64,000 nt of DNA from an uncultured Roseobacter sp. (GTDB lineage: Bacteria > Pseudomonadota > Alphaproteobacteria > Rhodobacterales > Rhodobacteraceae): assembly GCA_947488305.1 (NCBI GenBank), contig CANKZM010000004.1, positions 501,501-565,500 on the forward strand, written 5' to 3'. This document shows, piece after piece, positions 44,344-54,492 of this stretch. Within the stretch, counting starts at the first letter, position 1, and the number at the start of each line of letters is the position of its first letter. The translations under genes were made by a program, and so were the position numbers. Under the pieces are notes generated by a model that saw nothing but the letters and a program-made list of their open reading frames with translations, was not told where the DNA came from and did not search any database.

Positions 44344-46443
44344 ATGGAAAACGAAGACCAGTTGCGTCTGGCCATCGATATTGGTGGTACTTTCACCGAT
44401 GCCGTATTGATGGGGGCGACCGGCCAGACACTTGCCACGACCAAGGTGCCGACAACGCCTGACACGCCAGCACACGGCGCAATTTCGGGCGCAGAACAGG
44501 TCTTGCGGCAAGCTGGGGCCGAGTGGGGTAATATCACCTCCTTCATTCACGGGACGACACTGGCGACAAATGCTCTGATCGAGCGGCGCGGCGCGCGGGT
44601 TGCGACGATTACCAACGACGGCTTCAGGGATATTCTGGAGATTGCTTATGAAAGGCGGCACAGCCAATACGATATTGATATTGAGAAGCCTGACCTGATT
44701 GTGCCGCGTCATCTGGCCTTTACGATATCAGGCAGGATTGATGCAAAAGGGTCTGAACGTACCCCTCTCGCAGAAGCCGAAGTGGCTGATATAGCGCGTA
44801 AACTACGGGAGGAAAAGGTTGAGGCGGTGGCCGTTTGCCTGCTACACGCTTACGCCAACCCTGCACACGAATCCCGTCTGCGGTCCCTGCTGCAATCCGA
44901 AATGCCGGGACTTGTCATTTCGCTCAGCCATGAGGTCAGCCCCGAGGCGCGGGAATTTGATCGTCTCTGCACAACGATCGCAAATTCTTACATCCAGCCG
45001 CTCATGGCAGGCTATCTTGCCGATATCCGGACAGAATTCTGCGAACGCGGGCTGCGTTGCCCAATCCTCATGATGACAGCGAGTGGGGGAATGACCACGC
45101 TTGAGACCGCCGCCCATCTGCCGATCCGATTGGTCGAATCCGGTCCGGCGGGCGGCGCTATTCTTGCAGCACGCATCGCAGCGCAGGTAGGAGCCGAGCA
45201 AGTCCTGTCGTTCGACATGGGCGGCACCACGGCCAAGCTTTGTCTGATCGACGATTTCCGTCCTCAGTCAGCGCGTAAGTTTGAAATCGCCCGTGCGGAG
45301 CGGTTTACCAAGGGATCAGGCATGCCGGTACGTATCCCGGTCACCGAGATGATCGAAATTGGCGCGGGAGGTGGCTCCATCGCCGCGTTGGACACCCTTG
45401 GCCGGGTAACCGTTGGGCCGCAAAGCGCGGGCGCTGAACCCGGACCTGCCGGTTTTGGGAAAGGGGGGACGGATGCAACCGTAACGGACGCGGATATCCT
45501 ACAGGGCTACATCCTGCCCGAACGGTTCGCCGAGGGCCGGTTGCGTATCATCCCAGCCGCCTCAGAACAGGCGATGCAGGAGGGCATTGGCACTGGTTTG
45601 GGAACGGATGCCGGGTCCGCAGCAAGTGCTGTCAGTGAAATCGTGGACGAAGCAATGGCCGCCGCCGGCCGCATGCATGCGGTGGAATCCGGCAAGGATC
45701 TAAGCACTCGGGTCATGATCGCATTTGGCGGCAATGGCCCGCTGCACGCGACGCGGGTCGCCCGGCGCGCGGGTGTCGAGCGTATCATGATCCCGCCAAA
45801 TCCCGGCGTTGGGTCAGCGGTAGGTTTCCTCTTTGCGCCCGTGTCATTCGAGATCATCCGGTCTCACTACGTCACATTGGATGATCTTGATGCCGAAGCG
45901 CTGGCACGTCTTTTCGAGAACATGCAGCATGAGGCTGAAAGCGTGGTTCGTTCGGGGGCACGGGACGTGCCGCTCACCTCAAGGCGCGTTGGCTTCATGC
46001 GCTATAAAGGGCAGGGGCATGAGATCGAGATTAACCTTGGCGATGGCCCCTTGGATCAATTGGATGTGGGTGTTCTGGAGGCGGCCTTTGCAATGGAATA
46101 CAGCCGCCAATTCGGGCGTGTGGTGCCAGGTATGACGGTGGAAGTGCTCAACTGGGGTCTGGTCGTGGCCACAGAAACTTCGCGGCCCAAACCACAAGCG
46201 CGGAAACCGCAACGCAACCTGCGGCGCGCGGAAGAAAAGCGCGAGCTTTGGTGTAACGTCACGCGAAATTGGCGGCAGGCAGGGGTGTTTGAGCGTGCAG
46301 CACTTGCGCCGGGCGACAGCCTGGTTGGACCGGCCCTGATCGTCGAGCCTCAAACAACCACATTCGTGAGTGCCGACTTTTGCGCCGAAGTCGATGACGC
46401 TGGAAATATCTGGCTGATACAGGAAACGGAGACTGACCCATGA
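44344..46443 (+). CDS. Hydantoinase/oxoprolinase subunit A (HyuA)
   Basis: 699 residues. ATPase-like loop LAIDIGGTFTDAVLMG at the N terminus, HGTTLATNALIERRGARVA, SGPAGGAILAARIAAQ near 270, FDMGGTTAKL near 300, and GGNGPLHATRVAR near 465 are the HyuA/5-oxoprolinase/acetone carboxylase set. It uses ATP to activate a cyclic amide (hydantoin, oxoproline or similar). The stop overlaps hyuB by 4 bases. It differs clearly from the solitary family member at 28012. No Shine-Dalgarno is obvious before the ATG. Confidence 0.92.
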   Translation: MENEDQLRLAIDIGGTFTDAVLMGATGQTLATTKVPTTPDTPAHGAISGAEQVLRQAGAEWGNITSFIHGTTLATNALIERRGARVATITNDGFRDILEIAYERRHSQYDIDIEKPDLIVPRHLAFTISGRIDAKGSERTPLAEAEVADIARKLREEKVEAVAVCLLHAYANPAHESRLRSLLQSEMPGLVISLSHEVSPEAREFDRLCTTIANSYIQPLMAGYLADIRTEFCERGLRCPILMMTASGGMTTLETAAHLPIRLVESGPAGGAILAARIAAQVGAEQVLSFDMGGTTAKLCLIDDFRPQSARKFEIARAERFTKGSGMPVRIPVTEMIEIGAGGGSIAALDTLGRVTVGPQSAGAEPGPAGFGKGGTDATVTDADILQGYILPERFAEGRLRIIPAASEQAMQEGIGTGLGTDAGSAASAVSEIVDEAMAAAGRMHAVESGKDLSTRVMIAFGGNGPLHATRVARRAGVERIMIPPNPGVGSAVGFLFAPVSFEIIRSHYVTLDDLDAEALARLFENMQHEAESVVRSGARDVPLTSRRVGFMRYKGQGHEIEINLGDGPLDQLDVGVLEAAFAMEYSRQFGRVVPGMTVEVLNWGLVVATETSRPKPQARKPQRNLRRAEEKRELWCNVTRNWRQAGVFERAALAPGDSLVGPALIVEPQTTTFVSADFCAEVDDAGNIWLIQETETDP

Positions 46444-48089
46444 CCCAATCGCAAACCGAACTGCAAGTCATGTGGAACAGGTTGCTGGCCGTGGTCGAGG
46501 AGCAGGGCCAAGCCCTGATCCGCGCCGCGTTCAGCCCCATCGTCCGGGAATGCGGAGATATATCGGCGGGCATCTTTGATGCTGAAGGGCGGATGCTTGC
46601 ACAAGCCGTGACCGGGACCCCAGGGCACATCAATACCATGGCCGAGGCCGTCAAAACGCTGCGGTCACACTTTGCCGATACGAATATGGCACCCGGTGAC
46701 ATATACATGACAAACGATCCATGGATTGCGTCTGGTCACTTGAATGATTTCCTCTTGTTGATGCCGGTTTTTGTGGGCGGGAATGTTATTGGTTACACCT
46801 CCTGCACCTCGCACCTTGTCGACCTGGGTGGCCTTGGCATGGGGCCTGAAGGGTCCGACATCTTTGATGAGGGGTTGTTGATCCCACCGTGCAAGCTGGT
46901 CAGCGCGGGTACGGTCAATGCATTGCTGATGGACATCATCAAGGCCAACTCTCGCGAACCCATTGCGAATGAGGGCGATGTCTATGCGCTGATTGCGTGC
47001 TGCGAAGCCGGTGCCACGCGTCTGGAGCAGATGATGGCAGAATTCGGCATCAATACGCTTGATGCGCTTTCAGACTACATCATCGGGACATCACGCCGTG
47101 CCACTGAAAAAGCAATTTCTGAGCTTTCACTTGGTACATGGAACAGCCAGTTGATCTGTGATGGGTACGATGCGGATGTTACCCTTTGCGCTGAACTGAC
47201 CGTCGGCAAGGATTGCCTCGTGGTTGATTTCAAAGGGACAGACGCCTGCGTCGAAAAAGGCATCAACGTCCCACTGAATTACGCCACGGCTTACGCGGTC
47301 TTTGCGCTCCGCTGTCTGATTGGCCCGGAGATCCCCAACAATGCGGGCTCGCTCGCCCCGTTTCAGGTCAAGGCGCCGAAGGGCTGCATCCTCAATGCGC
47401 AACCGCCGTCGCCCGTGGCCATGAGGCACACTTTGGGGCAGATGATGCCAGACCTGGTCTACGGTTGTCTGGCGCAGGCGTTGCCGACCCGGGTCCCGGC
47501 AGAGGGGGCGTCCTGCATGTATGATTTGCCTTTGCGGCATCTGCCCGAGGCCGCAGACGATGACGGGAGCCATTTTGCGCTGGAACTGGTTTTCAATGGG
47601 GGCACTGGCGCGCGTCCTCAGCGTGACGGTTTGTCGGCGACCGCCTTCCCCAGCGGCGTTTGGGGTAGCCAGATCGAGACAACCGAAGCCGTGGCACCGG
47701 TTCTATTTCGAAGGCGTGAATTGCGCAGGGACTCAGGCGGTGCAGGTGCGCAGCGAGGAGGCTTGGGTCAACACATCGAGGTTTGTCCAGCCGAGGATGA
47801 GGGCTTCATGCTTTTTCTGTCGGTCGAGCGCGTCAATAACCCTGCGCGGGGGCGGGAAGGCGGCGGCGATGGCGCTGCCGGGCGTATCCGCATCGGGATG
47901 CATGGCGATGATTTGCCGGGCAAAGGAGTCTTTCGCGTCGAAGCAGTTGAGACACTGATTTTTGAAACCCCCGGAGGCGGTGGCTTCGGCCCACCCAAGG
48001 CGCGTAAACAAGACGCCGTGGCACGGGATTTACAAGCCGGTTTCATAAGTGCCGAAGCCGCGCGCGTCATCTATGGAAAGACCTCATGA
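46440..48089 (+). CDS. Hydantoinase/oxoprolinase subunit B (HyuB)
   Basis: 549 residues. Typical HyuB segments: NRLLAVVEEQGQALIRAAFSPIVREC at the start, DIYMTNDPWIASGHLNDFLLLMPVFV near 87, LDLGGLGMG-like HLVDLGGLGMGPEG, and a C-terminal GGGGDGAAGRIRI-like region. It is the metal-dependent hydrolytic partner of HyuA. ATGA overlaps at both ends join it to hyuA and to the aminotransferase gene. The substrate cannot be read from the sequence. Confidence 0.93.
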   Translation: MTQSQTELQVMWNRLLAVVEEQGQALIRAAFSPIVRECGDISAGIFDAEGRMLAQAVTGTPGHINTMAEAVKTLRSHFADTNMAPGDIYMTNDPWIASGHLNDFLLLMPVFVGGNVIGYTSCTSHLVDLGGLGMGPEGSDIFDEGLLIPPCKLVSAGTVNALLMDIIKANSREPIANEGDVYALIACCEAGATRLEQMMAEFGINTLDALSDYIIGTSRRATEKAISELSLGTWNSQLICDGYDADVTLCAELTVGKDCLVVDFKGTDACVEKGINVPLNYATAYAVFALRCLIGPEIPNNAGSLAPFQVKAPKGCILNAQPPSPVAMRHTLGQMMPDLVYGCLAQALPTRVPAEGASCMYDLPLRHLPEAADDDGSHFALELVFNGGTGARPQRDGLSATAFPSGVWGSQIETTEAVAPVLFRRRELRRDSGGAGAQRGGLGQHIEVCPAEDEGFMLFLSVERVNNPARGREGGGDGAAGRIRIGMHGDDLPGKGVFRVEAVETLIFETPGGGGFGPPKARKQDAVARDLQAGFISAEAARVIYGKTS

Positions 48090-49168
48090 TTGAGCCTCAA
48101 GCACAATTCGCAGAGATGTCGGGCTACGCGGTCGCGGAATTGACGGTGTCGGCAGGCCAGCAAATTTATTCCCTGTCTCAGAACGAAAGCCTCAGACCGC
48201 CAAGTCCCGTGGCGCTCGCCGCGGCTGGCAAATCGATTGAAGATGCAGCGGCGTATCCTGATTCGGATTGGCGGTTGTTGCGCTCTGCATTGGGCAGGCT
48301 CCATGGCATAGATCCGGAATTGATCCTCTGTGGCAATGGATCGCTGGAACTGATCGGAACAACTGCGCAGGTCTATGGTGGGCCGGGTCGGTCGGTGCTG
48401 GCGCCCGTTCACGCATACCCCTTCTTTCGAACAGCCGCATTGATGTCCGGCGCGCGGTTTGACACAGCGCCGGAAAACGGTTTGACCGTATCCGTCGATC
48501 ATCTTGTCGGTGCAGTGCGCGAGGATACATCGATTGTTTTTGTGGCCAACCCCGGCAACCCGACAGGAACACGTCTGCCTGTGAGCGAACTACGACGTTT
48601 GCGGGCTGCGCTACGGCCGGAAATCCTACTCGTGATTGATGAGGCTTACGGCGAATTTGCAGATGCCATAGGCGATCGGTGCTGGGACATGGTTGACGCG
48701 GGCAATTGCATTGTCCTTCGGACGTTTTCCAAAGCCTACGGGCTCGCTGGGCTGCGTATTGGGTGGGGTCTTTTTCCGCAATCTGTTGCCCAGAACATAC
48801 GAAAGGGTCTGAACCCGAATAGTGTGAGTTCCGTGGCCCAGGTTGCGGCAATGGCTGCCCTGGAGGATCAGGGCTACATGCAAGAGACCTGTGAAATCAC
48901 CTCGGAGAGTCTGGAAAAGTGGCGCGCCGTTCTGACGGATCGAGGTTTCGACGTTCACCCTTCAACAACAAACTTCATGCTGATCCGCATGGCCAATGCG
49001 CAGGAAGCTGTTCACGCTGATGCCGCTTTGCGATCCGAGGGCATTTTCCTACGGGGACAAGGGGGAGCCGGGCTTTCCGAATACCTGCGTATTACAATTG
49101 CACCGGACGCCGTAATGACCAAGGCGGTTTCACAGCTCACAAAATGGAAGAAGGAGGCGCAATCATGA
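48086..49168 (+). CDS. PLP-dependent aminotransferase, HisC-like
   Basis: 360 residues, fold type I class I/II aminotransferase. The PLP Lys lies in LRTFSKAYGLAGLRIGW (about 215-230); other anchors are NPGNPTG and VIDEAYGEFAD. The opening LSQNESLRPPSPVALAA and RITIAPDAVMTKAV-type end are like histidinol-phosphate aminotransferase, but operon context (hydantoinase, racemase-like enzyme, hydroxyacid dehydrogenase) makes an amino acid released by HyuAB a better candidate substrate. It overlaps both neighbours by 4 bases. Confidence 0.9.
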   Translation: MIEPQAQFAEMSGYAVAELTVSAGQQIYSLSQNESLRPPSPVALAAAGKSIEDAAAYPDSDWRLLRSALGRLHGIDPELILCGNGSLELIGTTAQVYGGPGRSVLAPVHAYPFFRTAALMSGARFDTAPENGLTVSVDHLVGAVREDTSIVFVANPGNPTGTRLPVSELRRLRAALRPEILLVIDEAYGEFADAIGDRCWDMVDAGNCIVLRTFSKAYGLAGLRIGWGLFPQSVAQNIRKGLNPNSVSSVAQVAAMAALEDQGYMQETCEITSESLEKWRAVLTDRGFDVHPSTTNFMLIRMANAQEAVHADAALRSEGIFLRGQGGAGLSEYLRITIAPDAVMTKAVSQLTKWKKEAQS

Positions 49169-49941
49169 AAGCATCGCGCGGATACGCCCGTCTTGGCTTG
49201 CTAGTACCCTTCACCAACTCAAACCTCGAACCGGATTTCGCTCTGATGTGCCCCGATGGATTTTCCATCCATGTTGCGCGTCTTGGTGGCTACGACGAAG
49301 AGGAAATCCCCGATGAAAGTCAGATGCGGGGGCTTGGTGCATCAGATCTTGATGAGCCTATCCGATTGCTCGCCGGTGTACGTCCGGAAGTCATGATCTA
49401 CGGGTGCACGTCCGCAACATTGACGCATGGGCCTGAATTCGACCAAGAGCTTGCGCTCAGAATCGCAGAAAAAAGTGGTGCAAAAACGGTGACTGCTGCA
49501 GGCGCATTGGTTTTTGCGTTGTCGGCCCTGCAGGCCAAACGCATTGCCTTTGCCTCGCCCTACGTGTCCGCGATTAACGACTTGGCGATCCAGTTTCTGT
49601 CCGAAATGGGGATCGAGACCTGTGCCCGGGCAGAAGTCGCTGCCCCGCTGAGCAATGAGGGGCAGGGCGCCATGTCGCCTGATGATGTTTTTGCGTTGGG
49701 CTTGCGTGCCGACACCGACACGGCTGACGCTCTTGTACTGTCCTGCACGGATATGCGCAGCGTTGAGGTGATTGATCGTCTTGAGCAAGCAATTGGAAAG
49801 CCAGTCGTTTGTTCAAACCAGGCGATGTTGTTCCAGGTACTTGCGCTGTTGGGGGAGCAGAAACCGATTTCGGGTTTTGGCACCTTATTGCAACATCCGC
49901 AGATGATGTCTGCCAGACAACCAAATACCGGAGTGATCTGA
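49165..49941 (+). CDS. Asp/Glu racemase superfamily protein (maleate isomerase/AMDase-like)
   Basis: 258 residues. GGAGG precedes the ATG at 49165, which overlaps the aminotransferase stop (ATGA). Two catalytic-type cysteines are visible in MIYGCTSATL (about residue 80) and ALVLSCTDMRS (about residue 193), the pair used by racemases and maleate cis-trans isomerase; arylmalonate decarboxylase has only one. Opening RLGLLVPFTNSNLEPDF is typical of the maleate isomerase/AMDase group. Hydantoin racemase is in the same superfamily and would make sense next to hyuAB. Activity not resolved. Confidence 0.85.
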   Translation: MKASRGYARLGLLVPFTNSNLEPDFALMCPDGFSIHVARLGGYDEEEIPDESQMRGLGASDLDEPIRLLAGVRPEVMIYGCTSATLTHGPEFDQELALRIAEKSGAKTVTAAGALVFALSALQAKRIAFASPYVSAINDLAIQFLSEMGIETCARAEVAAPLSNEGQGAMSPDDVFALGLRADTDTADALVLSCTDMRSVEVIDRLEQAIGKPVVCSNQAMLFQVLALLGEQKPISGFGTLLQHPQMMSARQPNTGVI

Positions 49942-50909
49942 TGGGCAACGTCCCGCGCGTTCTTTTGCATAACGACGAGACGGATGATCTGGCACGCGCC
50001 TTGGAGCTGGCGCACCCCGATGTCGGGTTTATCTGCTGCAATTCTTACGAGACGTTGCCGGATACATTGGAACGTTTTCGACCTGATATCGTCTACACCG
50101 TTAGGTTTGCGGGCATGCAGGGGTTTCCGCGCCAAGCGCTCTTTTCCGACATCGGCCCCGTCTGGATTGCGAACGGGGGTGCCGGTGTTGACCACTTTGG
50201 GACATGGGATCCTTCGCGCGTCACGGTGACCAATGCGGCAGGTGTCGCGGCTGACATGATGGCAGAATATGTCTTGGGAGGTTTATTGCATTTCACGCTC
50301 GATATTCCCGGACTGATGGCCGACAAAAATCTTCGGCGTTGGCCCGCACGAAAAATGAATCCATTGAAAGGCAAGACACTGCTCATCATTGGGTTAGGAC
50401 ATACGGGTCGGTCGATTGCCGCGCGTGCAAAAGCGTTTGGCATGTATGTAGTGGGAACGCGCGCCTCGCCGCGGCCAATGAAAAACGTGGATGAAGTTCA
50501 TGCTGCTGATCAATTGGACATGTTACTGTCTCGCGCAGATTTTATCGCAGTTTCGACGCCTTTGACGGAGAAGACGCGCGGTTTGCTAGGAGCAACACGG
50601 CTGGCGCGCGTCAAGCAAGGCGGGGTGCTGGCGGATGTGTCGCGCGGCGGCGTGGTCGATCAGTCGGCGCTTCTTTCAGAACTGAAAGAGGGCAGGCTCG
50701 CCGGGGCCGTTCTGGATGTATTTGAGCAAGAACCTTTGCCAAGCGACCATCCATTATGGGAGGCACCTGACGTCATCATTTCCCCGCATTGCTCCTCGGT
50801 TTATGAGGGATGGGAGGCCGCGTCCTTTGATCTTTTTCTCAAGAATCTTGCTCTGTGGCGGGCGGGGGAGCAACTCTTTAATGTGGTCGATCCGGCCAAA
50901 GGGTATTGA
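49941..50909 (+). CDS. D-2-hydroxyacid dehydrogenase family protein
   Basis: 322 residues. NAD-binding loop LIIGLGHTGRSIAARAKAFGM near 150, catalytic Arg in DVSRGGVVD, Glu in DVFEQEPLPSDHPLW and His in SPHCSSV. GGAG is upstream of the ATG at 49941, which overlaps the previous stop (TGATG). It interconverts 2-keto acids and D-2-hydroxy acids; here it could act on the keto acid made by the aminotransferase. Last gene of the five-gene hydantoinase operon. Confidence 0.92.
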   Translation: MGNVPRVLLHNDETDDLARALELAHPDVGFICCNSYETLPDTLERFRPDIVYTVRFAGMQGFPRQALFSDIGPVWIANGGAGVDHFGTWDPSRVTVTNAAGVAADMMAEYVLGGLLHFTLDIPGLMADKNLRRWPARKMNPLKGKTLLIIGLGHTGRSIAARAKAFGMYVVGTRASPRPMKNVDEVHAADQLDMLLSRADFIAVSTPLTEKTRGLLGATRLARVKQGGVLADVSRGGVVDQSALLSELKEGRLAGAVLDVFEQEPLPSDHPLWEAPDVIISPHCSSVYEGWEAASFDLFLKNLALWRAGEQLFNVVDPAKGY

Positions 50910-51065
50910 ACGCAAACGGTGATTAGCCGACTCATTTTGCTGCGTGCACCTCATACTGCGGTTTACGGCGTGTTCTTTGCTGTTTTCGGACCGGACTTGG
51001 CTTGACTTCCCACTGCGCAAAAGGTGTATCTGCGCCGAACCTGAACGCCCCGAAGGGAAGTACCG

Positions 51066-52841
51066 ATGCACGCCTATCGCAGCCACTCCTGCGCCGACCT
51101 GACCGCACAGAATGTTGGACAAACCGTAAGATTGTCTGGCTGGGTGCACCGTATCCGCGACCATGGTGGCGTCCTGTTCATTGATTTGCGCGACCACTAC
51201 GGCATGACACAGGTCCTTTGCGACCCGGACAGCCCTGTTTTTTCGGAAGTTGAAAAACTGCGCGCCGAGTGGTGCATTCGCATCGACGGCGACGTGAAGG
51301 CCCGCGACCCGGAGTTGGTAAACGCGAAGATTCCAACTGGAGAGATCGAAGTCTTTGTGCGCGACCTAGAGGTTCTGGGGGCAGCGGGCGAGTTGCCATT
51401 GCAGGTGTTCGGAGAGCAGGAGTACCCGGAAGAAACGCGGCTGCGCTACCGCTATCTCGATTTGCGTCGTGAAAAAATGCAACGCAACATGGTTCTGCGT
51501 TCGGATGTTGTCTCTTCGATCCGTCGGCGCATGTGGGATGCAGATTTCAAGGAATTCCAAACGCCGATCATTACCGCGTCAAGCCCGGAGGGCGCGCGCG
51601 ATTTTCTTGTGCCGTCCCGTTTGCACCCCGGTAAATTTTATGCGTTGCCGCAAGCGCCACAGCAGTTCAAACAACTTCTTATGGTCTCGGGCTTTGACAA
51701 GTACTTCCAGATCGCGCCCTGTTTCCGCGATGAAGACCCGCGCGCGGACCGTTCTCCGACCGATTTCTACCAGCTTGATCTGGAAATGAGCTTTGTCTCA
51801 CAGCAGGATGTCTTTGACGCGATCCAACCGGTTCTGACAGGTGTGTTTGAGGAGTTCGGCGGCGGGCGGCCCGTGGATCAGGACTGGCCACAGATCTCTT
51901 ACAAGGACGCGGCACTTTGGTATGGGACGGACAAGCCTGACTTGCGCAACCCGATCAAAATGCAAGTGGTCTCCGACCACTTCCGCGATTCCGGCTTTGC
52001 GATTTTCACAAAGCTGCTGGAGCAGGAAGGCACTGAGATCCGCGCTATCCCCGCGCCAAGTGGCGGCAGCCGGAAGTTCTGTGACCGGATGAATGCCTTC
52101 GCGCAGAAAGAGGGTCTGCCGGGCATGGGGTATATTTTCTGGCGCGATCAGGGCAACGGACGGGAAGCCGCAGGGCCCTTGGCCAAGAATATCGGGCCAG
52201 AGCGCACGGAAGCCATCCGCCAACAGCTTGGGTTGGACGTTGGCGATGCGGCCTTTTTCCTCGGGGGCAAGCCCAAGACCTTTGAATCGGTTGCGGGCAA
52301 GGCGCGCACCGTCATTGGGTCCGAACTGGGCCTGACCGACGAAAACCGCTTCGCCTTCGCATGGATCGTCGATTTCCCGATTTATGAGAAAGATGCTGAA
52401 ACCGGCAGGATCGATTTCGAACATAACCCATTTTCGATGCCACAAGGGGGGATGGAGGCACTTGAGGGCGATCCGCTCGACGTGCTGGGGTATCAATATG
52501 ACCTTGCGTGTAACGGGTATGAACTGGTGTCCGGTGCGATCCGGAACCACAAACCTGAGATCATGTTCAAAGCATTTGAAATAGCAGGATACGGCGAAGA
52601 CGAGGTGCGTAAGCGGTTTGGTGGGATGGTGAATGCGTTCCAATATGGCGCACCACCGCACGGGGGTTGTGCTGCCGGGATCGACCGCATTGTTATGCTG
52701 CTTGCAGAAGAGACCAACATCCGCGAAGTGATCCTTTTCCCGATGAATCAGCGCGCCGAAGATCTCATGATGGCGGCACCCTCTGAGCCTACGAGTGACC
52801 AGTTGATGGATCTTGGGCTGCGCGTTATCCCCAAGGACTGA
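51066..52841 (+). CDS. aspS: Aspartate--tRNA ligase (AspS)
   Basis: 591 residues, bacterial-type AspRS. N-terminal OB-fold anticodon domain ([26 protein letters not shown]), class II motif 2 ([24 protein letters not shown], about 215-240), GAD insertion domain (about 290-420), and motif 3 ([27 protein letters not shown]). Full length. An AAGGGAAG purine-rich region precedes the ATG. Whether it also charges tRNA-Asn cannot be decided here; gatCAB genes are not in the window. Confidence 0.97.
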   Translation: MHAYRSHSCADLTAQNVGQTVRLSGWVHRIRDHGGVLFIDLRDHYGMTQVLCDPDSPVFSEVEKLRAEWCIRIDGDVKARDPELVNAKIPTGEIEVFVRDLEVLGAAGELPLQVFGEQEYPEETRLRYRYLDLRREKMQRNMVLRSDVVSSIRRRMWDADFKEFQTPIITASSPEGARDFLVPSRLHPGKFYALPQAPQQFKQLLMVSGFDKYFQIAPCFRDEDPRADRSPTDFYQLDLEMSFVSQQDVFDAIQPVLTGVFEEFGGGRPVDQDWPQISYKDAALWYGTDKPDLRNPIKMQVVSDHFRDSGFAIFTKLLEQEGTEIRAIPAPSGGSRKFCDRMNAFAQKEGLPGMGYIFWRDQGNGREAAGPLAKNIGPERTEAIRQQLGLDVGDAAFFLGGKPKTFESVAGKARTVIGSELGLTDENRFAFAWIVDFPIYEKDAETGRIDFEHNPFSMPQGGMEALEGDPLDVLGYQYDLACNGYELVSGAIRNHKPEIMFKAFEIAGYGEDEVRKRFGGMVNAFQYGAPPHGGCAAGIDRIVMLLAEETNIREVILFPMNQRAEDLMMAAPSEPTSDQLMDLGLRVIPKD

Positions 52842-52881
52842 GCAACAAGGGTCGGTGCCAGTTAGAACAACGTGGGACACG

Positions 52882-53604
52882 ATGAGCAGAAGCACAGATA
52901 GCATCCCGACGCTTGGCGAACCGGTTGCAGGGTGGAAAGTACCTCCCGAGCCTGTTGGTCAGGTCTTGTCGGGAAGCTTCGTACAACTGGTCCCCCTTGA
53001 TCCTGATGCGCATGCAGAGGCATTGCTGCCTTCCTATCTTGGGCATGACCAGGTCTGGGACTACCTGCCCTACGGGCCATTCGAAACGGTGGCGGCTTTT
53101 CGGGCCTGGATGAAGGAGGTCACGCAACTGCCAGCACACCAGTTCTTTGGTATCAAGAACCTGGAAATGGATGCGTGGCAGGGGGTTGCAAGTTATCTCA
53201 GAATTGACCCCAAAAACGGATCAATCGAAGTGGGGCATATCAATTTCAGCCCGGCGTTGCAGGGGACACGCGCTGCCACGGAAGCCATTTACCTCATGAT
53301 GCGGTGGGCGTTTGAAAATGGGTATCGGCGGTATGAATGGAAATGCAATGCGCTGAACCATGCGTCCCGGCGCGCAGCGCAAAGACTAGGCTTCAGTTTT
53401 GAAGGCGTGTTCAGACAGGCGACGATCTCCAAAGGCCGCAACCGGGATACCGCGTGGTTTGCCGCGATTGACAGCGAGTGGCCTCGCCTGCAACGAGCAT
53501 TTGAATCCTGGTTGTCACCGGACAATTTCGTGAATGGCAGGCAGATCAAGTCATTGGGCGAATTTACCGCGCCAATTCGAGTTGCGAGCGACCCAACGCT
53601 GTAA
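52882..53604 (+). CDS. GNAT acetyltransferase, RimJ/RimL type
   Basis: 240 residues. The GNAT fold shows VQLVPLDPDAHAEALLPSYLGHDQVWDYLPYGPF, then GHINFSPALQGTRAATEAIYLMMRWAFENGYRRYEWKCNALNHASRRAAQRLGFSFEGVFRQA, the acetyl-CoA loop and alpha/beta core of the YjdJ/RimJ group. The ATG at 52882 begins the domain; upstream codons lie in aspS. Usual substrate of this group is an N-terminal amine or small molecule; not identifiable. Confidence 0.9.
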   Translation: MSRSTDSIPTLGEPVAGWKVPPEPVGQVLSGSFVQLVPLDPDAHAEALLPSYLGHDQVWDYLPYGPFETVAAFRAWMKEVTQLPAHQFFGIKNLEMDAWQGVASYLRIDPKNGSIEVGHINFSPALQGTRAATEAIYLMMRWAFENGYRRYEWKCNALNHASRRAAQRLGFSFEGVFRQATISKGRNRDTAWFAAIDSEWPRLQRAFESWLSPDNFVNGRQIKSLGEFTAPIRVASDPTL

Positions 53605-53615
53605 AAGGCAAATTG

Positions 53616-54335
53616 TCAGATCGCCATTTTCTGGGTAAGCCGTTGTTGGACCAGACCGGCAAGTGTTTCGGCTTCTAATCGTGCCGAAGTGCCGGTTGCG
53701 CGGGCCTTGGCAAGCGCTTCGGCTGCCTGCTCCAAACCGCGGTCTTGTACGGATCTTGCAACCCCGCCAATGAATTGCGCCACATAATCCAAGGCACTGT
53801 CATTTTCAGGATCATCCAGAACATCGGCGATATGTGCCATGTCATCCTGGAAAGCCATCAGGTCGGGATGCACAACCTCGTCAGAGACTTCGCGTACGCC
53901 GGATGGTTGCCGTTCGGCCGGCAGATTTGCCAATACAGCCTGCTGGAACACTGCGAGCGAAGTGATCGGCTTCGCAAGGAAACCATCTGCGCCAGCGGTC
54001 AATGCCATTTCCTCGCCGTTGGTATCGCCAGACGTGCCCAAGACCACATCCACGCGTGGCTCCGTCGTCGATAACTCGGCAATCAGATCGGCGCCACTGC
54101 CATCCGGTAAGCCCAAGTCAATGATGACGACGGTGGGTCGGTAAACCTGCAAATGGCGTCGAGCAGATTTCAAGCAATCTGCGCGCCGGATGCGTGCACC
54201 GCTGCGCAGGCACAACAGGCGCATGGCCTCACAGGCGAACCGGCTGTCTTCGATGACCAGCACGGTAAGCCCAAGCAGGGGACGAGCGGCGGTCGGCGCC
54301 GGAATCGTCGCTGCAAAGGGATCTTTCTTGTCCAT
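53616..54335 (-). CDS. Response-regulator receiver-domain protein
   Basis: 239 residues. Receiver domain at about 22-145: acidic pocket IEDSRF, phospho-acceptor Asp in VVIIDLGLPDGSG, Thr/Ser in GTSGDT, and Lys in GFLAKP. After about 150 there is an acidic, helical C-terminal part (FQDDMAHIADVLDDPENDSALDYVAQFIGGVAR) without a recognised DNA-binding or enzymatic domain, perhaps a histidine-phosphotransfer-like helix bundle. No histidine kinase is nearby. Phosphorelay partner unknown. A 157-base gap upstream separates it from divergent mce. Confidence 0.88.
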   Translation of the reverse strand: MDKKDPFAATIPAPTAARPLLGLTVLVIEDSRFACEAMRLLCLRSGARIRRADCLKSARRHLQVYRPTVVIIDLGLPDGSGADLIAELSTTEPRVDVVLGTSGDTNGEEMALTAGADGFLAKPITSLAVFQQAVLANLPAERQPSGVREVSDEVVHPDLMAFQDDMAHIADVLDDPENDSALDYVAQFIGGVARSVQDRGLEQAAEALAKARATGTSARLEAETLAGLVQQRLTQKMAI

Positions 54336-54492
54336 CTTCGCCTCCCGAGTGACTCGATACGCGACTCACCATGGCCTATGTTGGATAACAGGTCGTTAAT
54401 GCCCGCCTCCTCTGTTAATGCGGCGCTGCGTCACTTGCGCTTGTGCTGCACGCGCCGCATAAACCCGGAAACTATAGTGAAGGGAACAACCG

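Noticed and set aside
44170-44712. Minus-strand frame of 180 codons upstream of and inside hyuA
   Set aside because: Shadow of hyuA. It crosses the promoter gap and has no domain.
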